The notes under the pieces: generated by a model
Told to the model about the DNA's origin: nothing
Database searches by the model: none
The model's input: the letters and a program-made list of their open reading frames with translations, nothing else
Source of the DNA: Pseudomonas sp. 7SR1
Lineage (GTDB): Bacteria; Pseudomonadota; Gammaproteobacteria; Pseudomonadales; Pseudomonadaceae
Length of the DNA: 64,000 nt
Assembly (NCBI RefSeq): GCF_900156465.1
Contig: NZ_LT707064.1
Coordinates: forward strand, 4,665,001 to 4,729,000
Direction of reading: 5' to 3'
Shown here: in pieces, positions 8,611 through 16,192 of the stretch
Numbering within the stretch: position 1 is the first letter of the stretch
How the letters are laid out: each line of letters opens with the position of its first letter
Made by a program: the position numbers and the translations under genes

Positions 8611-9516
8611 ATGATCCGCATCGACGACCTTGCGCTGTTCGTACGGACCGCAGCCCTCGGCAGTTTTTCCAACGCCGCTCGGGAAGTCGACCTGCTGCCT
8701 GGGCAGGTGGCCGCCGCTATCAAGCGCCTGGAGCGTGAGCTGGATGTTCGTCTCTTCGCCCGCTCGACACGCAGCCTGCGCTTGACCGCCGAAGGCGAAC
8801 AGTACCTGCCCAATGCGCAGACCGTGCTCGATACGCTTAGAGAAGGCCGGGAAAAGATCAGGCGCGAAAGCGCCGAACTGCGTGGCGTGCTTCAGGTAGC
8901 GGCACCCTCGGATCTGGGACGCAATGTCCTGCTGCCATGGCTATCGGAATTCCGGCACCGCCATCCGCAATTGTCGTTGCGCTATTTCCTGTCCGATCAA
9001 GTGGCGGACATGTTCCGCGATCCAGTCGACGTCGCCATCCGGTACGGCCAGCTGGACGATGCCAATTACATCGCCCTGCCCCTGGCCCCCTGGAACCGCC
9101 GTGTACTGGTGGCATCCCCGGACTATCTGCACAAACACGGGCGCCCGCGCACGCCGGATGACTTGCTGCACCACGATTGTCTGCTCTACACCCTCCACGG
9201 TCGGGTCTACGACAAATGGCGGCTGGGGGCCAAGGTCGTCTCGGTGTCCGGTCCGCTGTTTTCCGACGACGCCGATGTGGTGCGGCGCTGGGCCCTCGCT
9301 GGCGAGGGGATCACCTATAGATCCTGGCTGGACCTGAACGACGATATCGGTGCGGGTCGACTGGAGGTACTGCTGCCGGATCACCCAGGCGAACCCCTGC
9401 CATTGAGCTTCGTTTGCCCACACCGCAAGCAGTTTTCGGCGGCGGTGCAACAATTGCATTCGTTGTTGCGCAGCCGGTTTGCCGAACTGGAGGAGCGATC
9501 GCCCAAGCTGGTTTGA
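8611..9516 (+). CDS. LysR-family transcriptional regulator
   Basis: The 301-residue protein has a LysR DNA-binding domain (DDLALFVRTAALGSFSNAA, AAAIKRLERELDVRLFARST) and a substrate-binding domain (LRGVLQVAAPSDLGRNVLLP, VDVAIRYGQLDD). It belongs to the subgroup often called DsdC/GcvA-like or CrgA-like, which commonly responds to aromatic or quinone-type compounds. ATG 8611 follows TGGAGTG. The longer open frame lacks support. The divergent neighbour at 8456 is the likely target. Confidence 0.9.
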   Translation: MIRIDDLALFVRTAALGSFSNAAREVDLLPGQVAAAIKRLERELDVRLFARSTRSLRLTAEGEQYLPNAQTVLDTLREGREKIRRESAELRGVLQVAAPSDLGRNVLLPWLSEFRHRHPQLSLRYFLSDQVADMFRDPVDVAIRYGQLDDANYIALPLAPWNRRVLVASPDYLHKHGRPRTPDDLLHHDCLLYTLHGRVYDKWRLGAKVVSVSGPLFSDDADVVRRWALAGEGITYRSWLDLNDDIGAGRLEVLLPDHPGEPLPLSFVCPHRKQFSAAVQQLHSLLRSRFAELEERSPKLV

Positions 9517-9530
9517 GCCTGCCGTGGCCA

Positions 9531-10475
9531 TCAACTCCCACGAGCATCCCGTCGCACCGCCAAGGGGGTGACACCGAAGCCCCGCAGGAACACCTCGCGC
9601 AGATGGCGGCGATCACGAAAGCCGGTTTCCCGGGCGACGGTCTCCAGGCTGTGGCGGCTCTGTTCGATCATCAGCCGTGCCGCTTCCAGGCGCAGGTTTT
9701 CGATGGCCTTGGCCGGCGACTGGCCGGTCTCCGCAGTGAACACCCGGGTGAACTGGCGCGGGCTCAGGTGCACGTGCTCGGCCAATGCCTCGACGCTCAA
9801 CGGGCCGGCCAGGTTGAGCCGCGCATAATCCAGCGCGCTCTGGATCCGGTCCGATTTCGGCGCCAGGACCAGCAGCTCGGAATGCTGGGACTGACCTCCT
9901 GTACGTCGTTGGTGCATCACCAGCTTGCGCGCCACCGAGCGGGCGACTTCGGCTCCCAGGTCCTTTTCCAGCATGCCCATCGCCAGGTCGAGGCCGGCGG
10001 TCATGCCGGCCGAGGTCCAGATCGGGCCGTCGATGATATAGATACGATCGTCTTCCACCTGCACGTCCGGGAACCGCCGCTGCAACTCGCTGGCGTAGGC
10101 CCAGTGGGTGGTCGCTCGGCGATCGGCCAGCAAGCCGGCCTCGGCCAGGACGAAACCACCGGTGCAGATGCCTGCCGTACGCCGGGCCTGTCCCCCGGCC
10201 AGGCGGGCGAATGCCAGCAGTTCGGCCGAAGGTGCAACAGTGAGCGGGTCGTTCACGCCGGTGAAGATCCAGGTCTGTGCATGCCCGGGCGCGCCCAACG
10301 GCGCGGTTTCAATGAGCATGCCCAGGGAAGAGCGGACAAGACCGCCGGTCACGGAGTAATTCTCTATGGCATAGAACGGCTCGCCGGCGACGACATTCGC
10401 GTACTCGAACACCGTCTGAGAGGCCAACGACATCACCTGGAAGCCGTCCGCGACAACATAGCCGATACGGTGCAT
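9531..10475 (-). CDS. GlxA-type AraC regulator with DJ-1/PfpI amidase-like domain
   Basis: The 314-residue protein has an N-terminal DJ-1/PfpI-like domain (MHRIGYVVADGFQVMSLA, with the nucleophile-elbow region AGICTGGFVLAEAGLL still carrying a Cys) and a C-terminal AraC helix-turn-helix pair (LSVEALAEHVHLSPRQFTRV, HSLETVARETGFRDRRHLRE). This is the GlxA architecture. ATG 10475 follows AAGGAAAC. It faces two dehydrogenase genes starting at 10586 across about 110 bases and is probably their activator. It is tail-to-tail with the LysR gene, with a 14-base gap. Confidence 0.92.
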   Translation of the reverse strand: MHRIGYVVADGFQVMSLASQTVFEYANVVAGEPFYAIENYSVTGGLVRSSLGMLIETAPLGAPGHAQTWIFTGVNDPLTVAPSAELLAFARLAGGQARRTAGICTGGFVLAEAGLLADRRATTHWAYASELQRRFPDVQVEDDRIYIIDGPIWTSAGMTAGLDLAMGMLEKDLGAEVARSVARKLVMHQRRTGGQSQHSELLVLAPKSDRIQSALDYARLNLAGPLSVEALAEHVHLSPRQFTRVFTAETGQSPAKAIENLRLEAARLMIEQSRHSLETVARETGFRDRRHLREVFLRGFGVTPLAVRRDARGS

Positions 10476-10585
10476 GCCGAGTTTCCTTCTTGAATGTCCT
10501 GAAAAACGACCATAAACGTCATTTAAGACATCGTCAAATCCCCGCAATATTTCTCCAACGCAACCCACCGCTCTGGAGAATGAAA

Positions 10586-11386
10586 ATGACTCACGCACAT
10601 CCGGGTACTGCCTTGATCACGGGCGCCTCATCCGGCATCGGTGCCGTCTATGCCGACCGCCTCGCCCGCCGGGGCTACAACCTGATCCTGGTGGCACGCA
10701 ACCGCGACCGCCTCAACGCACTGGCCAGGCGCATCGCCGATGAGACCGGGCGCATTGTCGAGGTGCTCGACGCAGACCTCAACGAGCGCACTTCCCTGGC
10801 CAGGGTCGAAGCCAAGCTCAGGGAAGACGCCAGCATCACCCTGTTGGTCAACAACGCCGGGATCGGCACCCACACCGCCTTGCTCGACAGCGACGTGGAA
10901 CAGATGACGCGGATGATCGAACTGAACGTCACCGCCCCGACCCGGCTGACGTATGCCGCCGCGCCCGGCTTCGTCGCCAGGGGCACAGGCGCAATCATCA
11001 ACATTTCCTCCATCGTCAGCGTCGCTCCGGAAATCCTCAACGGCGTCTATGGCGGCAGCAAAGCCTTCGTCACGGCACTGAGCCAATCGCTGCACCGTGA
11101 ACTGGCCGACAAAGGCGTGCGCATCCAGGCCGTCCTGCCAGGCGCCACGGCCACCGACTTCTGGGCCATTGGCGGGCTGCCCGTGGAAAACCTGGACCCG
11201 GGCATCGTGATGTCCGCCAGCGACCTGGTCGACTCGGCACTGTTGGATTTCGATCGAGGTGAGCTGATTTCCATCCCTTCGCTGCACGCCCTTGAAACCT
11301 GGCAGGCCTACGAAGCGGCGCGCCAGCACCTCTCGACCCAGCTATCGAGCAACGTCCCGGCGCCCCGTTACAAAGCCGCCCATTGA
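10586..11386 (+). CDS. Short-chain dehydrogenase/reductase
   Basis: The 266-residue protein is a classical SDR: nucleotide-binding TGASSGIG near the N-terminus, NNAGIG, and the catalytic Ser of NISSIVS with Tyr and Lys of VYGGSKAF. An Arg-rich turn after beta-strand 2 (LVARNRDRL) favours NADP(H). ATG 10586 is chosen over ATG 10580 because GGAG stands seven bases before it. The second dehydrogenase follows after about 30 bases with its own ribosome site, so the two probably form an operon controlled by the divergent GlxA-type regulator. Substrate unknown. Confidence 0.9.
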   Translation: MTHAHPGTALITGASSGIGAVYADRLARRGYNLILVARNRDRLNALARRIADETGRIVEVLDADLNERTSLARVEAKLREDASITLLVNNAGIGTHTALLDSDVEQMTRMIELNVTAPTRLTYAAAPGFVARGTGAIINISSIVSVAPEILNGVYGGSKAFVTALSQSLHRELADKGVRIQAVLPGATATDFWAIGGLPVENLDPGIVMSASDLVDSALLDFDRGELISIPSLHALETWQAYEAARQHLSTQLSSNVPAPRYKAAH

Positions 11387-11414
11387 TCACCGAATTCATC
11401 CAGGAGAATGTCCC

Positions 11415-12179
11415 ATGAAGCTGACCCAGAACACCGTATTCATCACCGGCGGCACCTCCGGCATCGGTCGAGCCCTGGCCGAAGCCTTCCACCAACGTGG
11501 CAACCAGGTGATTATCGCTGGCCGGCGTAAAGCCCTGCTGGATGAGATCACCCAAGCCAACCCCGGCATGGACAGCGTCGAGCTCGATATTGGCAACCCG
11601 GCCCAGATCAAGGCCGTCGCCGAGCAGGTGATCGCCCGTTATCCAGCCCTCAACGTGGTCATCAACAACGCCGGGATCATGCCGTTCGACAACGCAGGAT
11701 CGGGTGAACACGACGACGCCGCGGCGGTGCAGTTGATCGATACCAACCTGCTCGGACCTGTTCGGGTCAGTGCCGCGTTCGTCGAACATCTCAAGACACA
11801 GCCCGAGGCGTACATCATCAACAACAGCTCGGTGCTCGCCTTCATTCCGCTGGCCGTCACGGCGCTGTATTCGGCCACCAAGGCCGCCATCCACTCCTAC
11901 ACTCTGTCGCAGCGCTTCATGCTGCGCGAGACCTCGGTGAAGGTGCTGGAGATCTCGCCGCCCTGGGTCGATACCGACCTGATTCACCGCAGTGGCGACG
12001 AACGCGCCATGCCTCTCGACGAGTTCATCGCCGAAACCATGGACAAGCTCGAAGGCTCCCGCCATGAAATCATCGTCGACCGCATCGCGGCACTGCGCTC
12101 GAACCCCGGGCCGGACGAATACGCCCTGATCGAGCAGTTCAACCTGTCGATGGTGGAGAACCCCATCCCGGTCGCATGA
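11415..12179 (+). CDS. Short-chain dehydrogenase, DltE-like
   Basis: The 254-residue SDR has TGGTSGIG, VINNAGIMPF and the active-site set NNSSVLAF...LYSATKAA, with LEISPPWVDTDL after the active site as in DltE-type oxidoreductases. Cofactor turn GRRKALLDE suggests NADPH. ATG 11415 follows CAGGAGAA. It is the second gene of the pair beginning at 10586, and a strong hairpin follows its stop. Substrate unknown. Confidence 0.9.
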   Translation: MKLTQNTVFITGGTSGIGRALAEAFHQRGNQVIIAGRRKALLDEITQANPGMDSVELDIGNPAQIKAVAEQVIARYPALNVVINNAGIMPFDNAGSGEHDDAAAVQLIDTNLLGPVRVSAAFVEHLKTQPEAYIINNSSVLAFIPLAVTALYSATKAAIHSYTLSQRFMLRETSVKVLEISPPWVDTDLIHRSGDERAMPLDEFIAETMDKLEGSRHEIIVDRIAALRSNPGPDEYALIEQFNLSMVENPIPVA

Positions 12180-12182
12180 CCC

Positions 12183-12218
12183 AAACGGCCCGACGTCATC
12201 CGACGCCGGGCCGTTTCC
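12183..12218 (+). terminator. Intrinsic terminator of the dehydrogenase pair
   Basis: Perfect 10-base inverted repeat AAACGGCCCG (12183-12192) and CGGGCCGTTT (12207-12216) starting a few bases after the stop codon of the DltE-like gene. The T run is short. Confidence 0.7.
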
Positions 12219-12284
12219 CATCGGGCTTGGATAAAAAGGGTGGAGCCGGAGCGTTGAATGCCCGACCTGGCTTTCAGACGGAGC

Positions 12285-12488
12285 CTAGTTTTCGAATGAC
12301 ATCCGGATGTCATCCAGGGCACTCCACGGGCTCATGCCCGGGCGCATCGCCGTGCATTGCGGGTGGTGAACGAAGTCCCTGTCCTTGTCCTGCTCCGGTT
12401 GCTCTGCACCGCAGCCCTTGCATTTAACGGTCTGTTTGGAAAGAGCCCAGTTCGAATGCCATAAAAGAAGCTTTTCTTGAGGAGTCAT
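12285..12488 (-). CDS. Hypothetical small cysteine-containing protein
   Basis: A 67-residue protein, MTPQEKLLLWHSNWALSKQ, followed by VKCKGCGAE and later HHPQC, a C-x2-C...H-x3-C arrangement that could hold one zinc ion. The N-terminus could start up to 22 codons earlier (frame open to 12554), but that stretch is AT-rich and has no clear ribosome site, so ATG 12488 is taken. The DNA around 12460-12560 is clearly richer in A+T than its surroundings. Family not recognised. Confidence 0.6.
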   Translation of the reverse strand: MTPQEKLLLWHSNWALSKQTVKCKGCGAEQPEQDKDRDFVHHPQCTAMRPGMSPWSALDDIRMSFEN

Positions 12489-12607
12489 GCCAGCAGTCCC
12501 ATACGTAACGCCAAAACCTGTACAAATAATAGTTTCTGTATAGAAAACTGTCACCTAGCGAAACCAATCCCACCGCTTGCGTCGCACCTTCCCCTTTCGG
12601 ACATACG

Positions 12608-13138
12608 TCACTTGCACCCCAGCCTGCTGGCAATTTCCCGCCGATAGGGTGTATCGATCTGTCGGGGAACCTGCCTGATGTAGTCCCGGGCATGGGCCAG
12701 CGTTTCCCCCGTCAGGCCAGACAGATAAGCCAGCACATCGTCCAGGGAAGGTACCCGGCCCTCGTTGTCCTCGAACCTGGGCTCAAGCGCCGTCCAGACC
12801 ACCGCATCGAGCTGACGCTGCGCAGCCCATCGCGCCATCGTGCCCACCGGCGAACGGCCGGCCTTGAACAGGCCGATACCGCCTTGTCGATCCGCCGGAA
12901 TCTGTTCGCGTTGGCGCAGCGCTTCACAGGCCTGCTCCAGCGATTCGACGGCCAACACCGACCACAGAACCTTGACGGGCGGCGCGTCCGGGCAGATCGC
13001 CGTGGCGAGTTCACCGCCGTCACCGACCCGTGAAAACTCTATCGGCAACAGCGGGCCGTCCAGGAACCACTCGCTGGCCAATGGCAAGGATTCAGGTTTC
13101 CAGATCAACGAACCCCATCCCAGGCAGGCAATCATCAT
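12608..13138 (-). CDS. Hypothetical protein, gamma-glutamylcyclotransferase-like N-terminus
   Basis: The 176-residue protein begins MMIACLGWGSLIWKPE, recalling the glycine-rich substrate loop of gamma-glutamylcyclotransferase-like folds (normally YGSL), with GWGSL here. The rest (SVLAVESLEQACEALRQRE, PSLDDVLAYLSGLTGETL) is helical and not recognised. Whether the catalytic Glu of that family is conserved cannot be decided by eye. AAGGA precedes ATG 13138 at eight bases. Function should be treated as unknown. Confidence 0.7.
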   Translation of the reverse strand: MMIACLGWGSLIWKPESLPLASEWFLDGPLLPIEFSRVGDGGELATAICPDAPPVKVLWSVLAVESLEQACEALRQREQIPADRQGGIGLFKAGRSPVGTMARWAAQRQLDAVVWTALEPRFEDNEGRVPSLDDVLAYLSGLTGETLAHARDYIRQVPRQIDTPYRREIASRLGCK

Positions 13139-13355
13139 CGTTCACATCCTTGACCGTTGGCCTTGGTTCCCTGCCGCCCTTCGGGCCGCCTTCGCGCAGC
13201 GCTTCGCGGCGGGCGGTGGGTTTGCGCTGCGCCACGCTTCAAGACGTAGACCATGGGCTGTCGAGGGCTGTTCAATCTTTACGCCGCCGGCGTTGCTTCG
13301 CCAGCGGATTGAGCCGTGCACGGATTCCTTGCGCACACGGCGTACCCACCATCGG

Positions 13356-14402
13356 TTACTTGCGAGCCTCGAGGATCAGGTTGAAAGGCGTCTGGGCCGC
13401 GCGGCGCAGTTGTCTGAAGCCGGCCGCCTCGAATATCTCCCGCAACCGGGTCTCCCCGGCCTGGGCGCCCAGGCCCAGGCCCACTTCCTGGGAGAGTGAG
13501 TTGGGTGTGCAGATAAAGGTGGAAGCGGCGTAGAACAGCCGTCCGACAGGGGTGATGTTCTCGTCCAGCGTGTCGTTGGCAAACGGTTCGACCAGCAGGA
13601 CCGTACCGTCATCCTTCAGCGACCGATAGGCATGTTGCGCCGCGCCGACCGGGTCGCCCATGTCATGCAGGCAATCGAAATAGCAGATCAGGTCGTAAGC
13701 CTCCCCGGGATAGTCCTTGGCAGTGCTTTGGGCGAAACTGACGCGGTCCTCGACGCCGGCCTCCCTGGCGCGCTGTGTCGCAGTGGCGATGGAGGGGGCG
13801 TGATAGTCGAACCCCATGAAGCGGGACGCCGCGAAGGCCTGTGCCATGACAATGGTGGAGGCGCCGTGGCCACAGCCGATATCGGCGACACGCGCGCCGG
13901 CGGTGAGTTTTTCCACCACACCTTCCAATGCCGGCAACCATTGCGACACCAGATACGTCTTGTACCCCGGTCGGAAAAAGCGCTCGGTACCGCTGAACAT
14001 GCAGGGATGGTGATCGCCCCAGGCGAGCCCGCCATCACCGCGCATGGCGGCCACCAGTTTGTCCTTGTCGTGGAACATGGAAGCGACCACCATGACCCCG
14101 CCCGCCACATACACCGGCGAATCCTCGATGGCCAGGGCCAGGGCCTGCTCTTCGGGCAATACGAACTGCCCTTCGTGATGCTCCATGTACCCGGACGCCA
14201 CGTGGGCGCTGAGCCATTCCCGGATCAACCGTGGGTTGCAGCCGGTCCTGGAGGCAAGCGCCTCGCAGGTCACCGGCCGGCTATCGGCCATTGCCTTGTA
14301 CAGCCCGAGTTCGTCCCCCAGTATCACGTTGGCGAGCATGGCCGAGGCGCCCATATCGGACACCAGCTTACCCATGAACTCGTTCAGTTTTGCCTCGTCC
14401 AT
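13356..14402 (-). CDS. Class I SAM-dependent methyltransferase
   Basis: The 348-residue protein has an N-terminal winged-helix-like dimerisation part (LYKAMADSRPVTCEALASRT, NPRLIREWLSAHVASGY) and a Rossmann methyltransferase core with motif I VADIGCGHGAST and post-motif YDLICYFDCLHDMGDP. This resembles the Rv2258c-type and O-methyltransferase-like proteins. ATG 14402 follows GGAGGGTA and excludes a 39-residue extension. It lies near the NRPS genes but on the opposite strand, separated by two genes, so a tailoring role is possible but unsupported. Confidence 0.85.
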   Translation of the reverse strand: MDEAKLNEFMGKLVSDMGASAMLANVILGDELGLYKAMADSRPVTCEALASRTGCNPRLIREWLSAHVASGYMEHHEGQFVLPEEQALALAIEDSPVYVAGGVMVVASMFHDKDKLVAAMRGDGGLAWGDHHPCMFSGTERFFRPGYKTYLVSQWLPALEGVVEKLTAGARVADIGCGHGASTIVMAQAFAASRFMGFDYHAPSIATATQRAREAGVEDRVSFAQSTAKDYPGEAYDLICYFDCLHDMGDPVGAAQHAYRSLKDDGTVLLVEPFANDTLDENITPVGRLFYAASTFICTPNSLSQEVGLGLGAQAGETRLREIFEAAGFRQLRRAAQTPFNLILEARK

Positions 14403-14690
14403 TACGTACCCTCCTGCAAGAAGGCCACCGTCGACACGGGCGCAAGAAACCTGAAGACTGTTTGCGGTGGTCGGATGGATAAACGCGCGGGCACGTGTCG
14501 CCGTTCGTCCGGCACGCAATCACCCGGCAAACCGGACGCCAGCCCGGCTACCCGCGGCCCTGATTCACCGCAGGGATACCCAGTCTATGCCTTGCAAGGC
14601 AACGGCGTGGCATGACGCGACGCCCGGCGAAGCGGCGATCGAAGGTGGCCCGAACGAGGCAGGATGGATCAGGACAGGGACGGCCCTGGG

Positions 14691-14852
14691 TCAGCTTTCA
14701 GTGGCGTCGCTCGATGCCTGGTCGGCTTCGGCCGCCAGTTTCAATCGGTCGGCTTTACTGATGTACTTGGGCTTGTTGCGCGGCGCCAGCTTGGCGCTGG
14801 CCTTCTTGGCATTGGCCTGAAGTAGCTGCTTGATCTTTTTGCGACGATTCAT
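14691..14852 (-). CDS. Small basic DUF2986-like protein
   Basis: A 53-residue lysine-rich protein starting MNRRKKIKQLLQANAKKASA and ending in an acidic tail (AAEADQASSDATES). It matches in form the short DUF2986-type proteins common in gamma-proteobacteria, whose function is unknown. It is preceded by about 290 bases without a recognisable gene (14403-14690), in which nothing else was found. The ribosome site is weak. Confidence 0.65.
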   Translation of the reverse strand: MNRRKKIKQLLQANAKKASAKLAPRNKPKYISKADRLKLAAEADQASSDATES

Positions 14853-14939
14853 GTGGCTCTGCCCGGCGTGTACGTGCGGGCATGATGCCAGATAAAAATA
14901 ATGAGCCAACCATAATCACTACCCTTGCGGAGTAAGACG

Positions 14940-15722
14940 ATGATGACGGATTGGAAAGGACAGGTGGCGTTGATCAGCGGCGCCGGCAGCGGGCAAGGCA
15001 TCGGGATCGCCATCGCCCGGCGCCTGGGGGCCGCCGGGGCCAGGCTGGTGATCACCGCCAGCAGCGCCCGCATCGACGAGCGCGTCGCCGAACTGCGTGC
15101 CGAAGGTTTCGACGTCGAAGGGCGCGCCGCAGACCTGACCGACGAAGCCCAGGTCCGACCGTTCACGGCCTGGGCCGAGTCGCTATGGGGTCGCATCGAT
15201 ATCTTGGTGAACAACGCCGGCATGGCTGTCCAGGGCGCGCCCGAAGCGGCCACCGAAGTGGCCGGCATGAGCCTGGAGACCTGGAACGGCTCGATCGCGC
15301 GCAACCTGACCAGCGCGTTCCTGCTCACCCGCGGCGTACTCCCAGGCATGCAGGCGCGCCGTTATGGCCGCATCGTCCAGATCAGCTCCACCACCGGCAC
15401 CCGTGCCAGCTACCCCAGCGGCGCAGCCTACAGCGCCGCGAAAGCCGGGATGGTCGGCATGAACATGAGCCTGGCACTGGAAGTCGCCTCCTACGGCATC
15501 ACGGTGAACTCGGTCGCGCCGGGCTGGATCGCCACCGGCTCAAGCTTGCCTGAGGAAGTGCACGCCGCCCGCCATACCCCGCTCGGACGCGCCGGCCGCC
15601 CAGAAGAAGTGGCGGCCGCCGTCGCATTTCTCGCCTCTCCCGAAGCCAGCTATATCACCGGGGAACTGCTGGTGGTGGACGGTGGGAACTGCCTGGTTGA
15701 AAACAAGGCGCCGGGCCTTTGA
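14940..15722 (+). CDS. Short-chain dehydrogenase (FabG-like)
   Basis: The 260-residue SDR has SGAGSGQGIG as cofactor loop, NNAGMAVQG, and active-site ISSTTGT...AYSAAKAG with a C-terminal YITGELLVVDGGN typical of FabG-like 3-oxoacyl reductases. A start at ATG 14940 has GGAG eight bases upstream. It is the last gene before the NRPS genes, on the same strand but 470 bases away. A FabG-like enzyme could supply 3-hydroxyacyl chains to a lipopeptide line. This is speculation from position only. Confidence 0.88.
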   Translation: MMTDWKGQVALISGAGSGQGIGIAIARRLGAAGARLVITASSARIDERVAELRAEGFDVEGRAADLTDEAQVRPFTAWAESLWGRIDILVNNAGMAVQGAPEAATEVAGMSLETWNGSIARNLTSAFLLTRGVLPGMQARRYGRIVQISSTTGTRASYPSGAAYSAAKAGMVGMNMSLALEVASYGITVNSVAPGWIATGSSLPEEVHAARHTPLGRAGRPEEVAAAVAFLASPEASYITGELLVVDGGNCLVENKAPGL

Positions 15723-15955
15723 ATCCATGGCCAGCGCCTCCGTGGCCTGGCTTGGCAAAGCGCGGCTGTAGCGACCGACACAACATGCCGATGTCGATGG
15801 AGTCGCGACCGATCTGGCCTTCTGCTGCATTCGGTCACCCTCGCGAATGCCTGCTGGCTTGTGACGGCTTCTTCGCTGCCGATGCCGCGATGAACCGAGT
15901 CCACCCGCACCTCCAGGACGAATAATCGTTTCGTCAGAAACAAAATAAAAAAAAC

Positions 15956-16000
15956 TTTCCATTTGCCAAACCACTGCTATGTTTATCCGCTTGGACGGAT
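15956..16000 (+). promoter_or_regulatory. Candidate sigma-70 promoter and dyad for the NRPS operon
   Basis: The 470-base gap 15723-16192 holds no convincing gene. An A-rich patch (15940-15955) precedes TTTCCA (15956-15961) and TATGTT (15979-15984), separated by 17 bases, each matching the consensus at 4 of 6 positions. A small dyad, ATCCG (15985-15989) and CGGAT (15996-16000), lies just downstream, where an operator could overlap the start of transcription. No other signal was seen in the gap. Confidence 0.4.
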
Positions 16001-16192
16001 CTGGCAGGCGCCGCAGGGAGTTCTCCGTGGTCGCTGGCAAACGTTTGGCCCCTCGATAAACCCTGAATCAGGCCCCGAGCCAGGCTTTGCCGATCCCGTC
16101 GCCCGTGTCTAAACAGGATATGCCCGTCCGGGCGTGCCGATCCCACCCCTTGGGGTCGCCGCCAGGTCGGCGCAAGCACATATGGACGTGTC

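Noticed and set aside
13139..13355. GC-rich repeats such as GCGCAGCGCTTCGCGG as REP or rRNA-like structure
   Set aside because: Only short self-complementary pieces; no second copy or conserved core recognisable.
13356..15722. Methyltransferase and FabG-like dehydrogenase as tailoring genes of the lipopeptide cluster
   Set aside because: The methyltransferase is on the opposite strand and the dehydrogenase is 470 bases away with its own signals. Nothing in the sequence ties them to the pathway.
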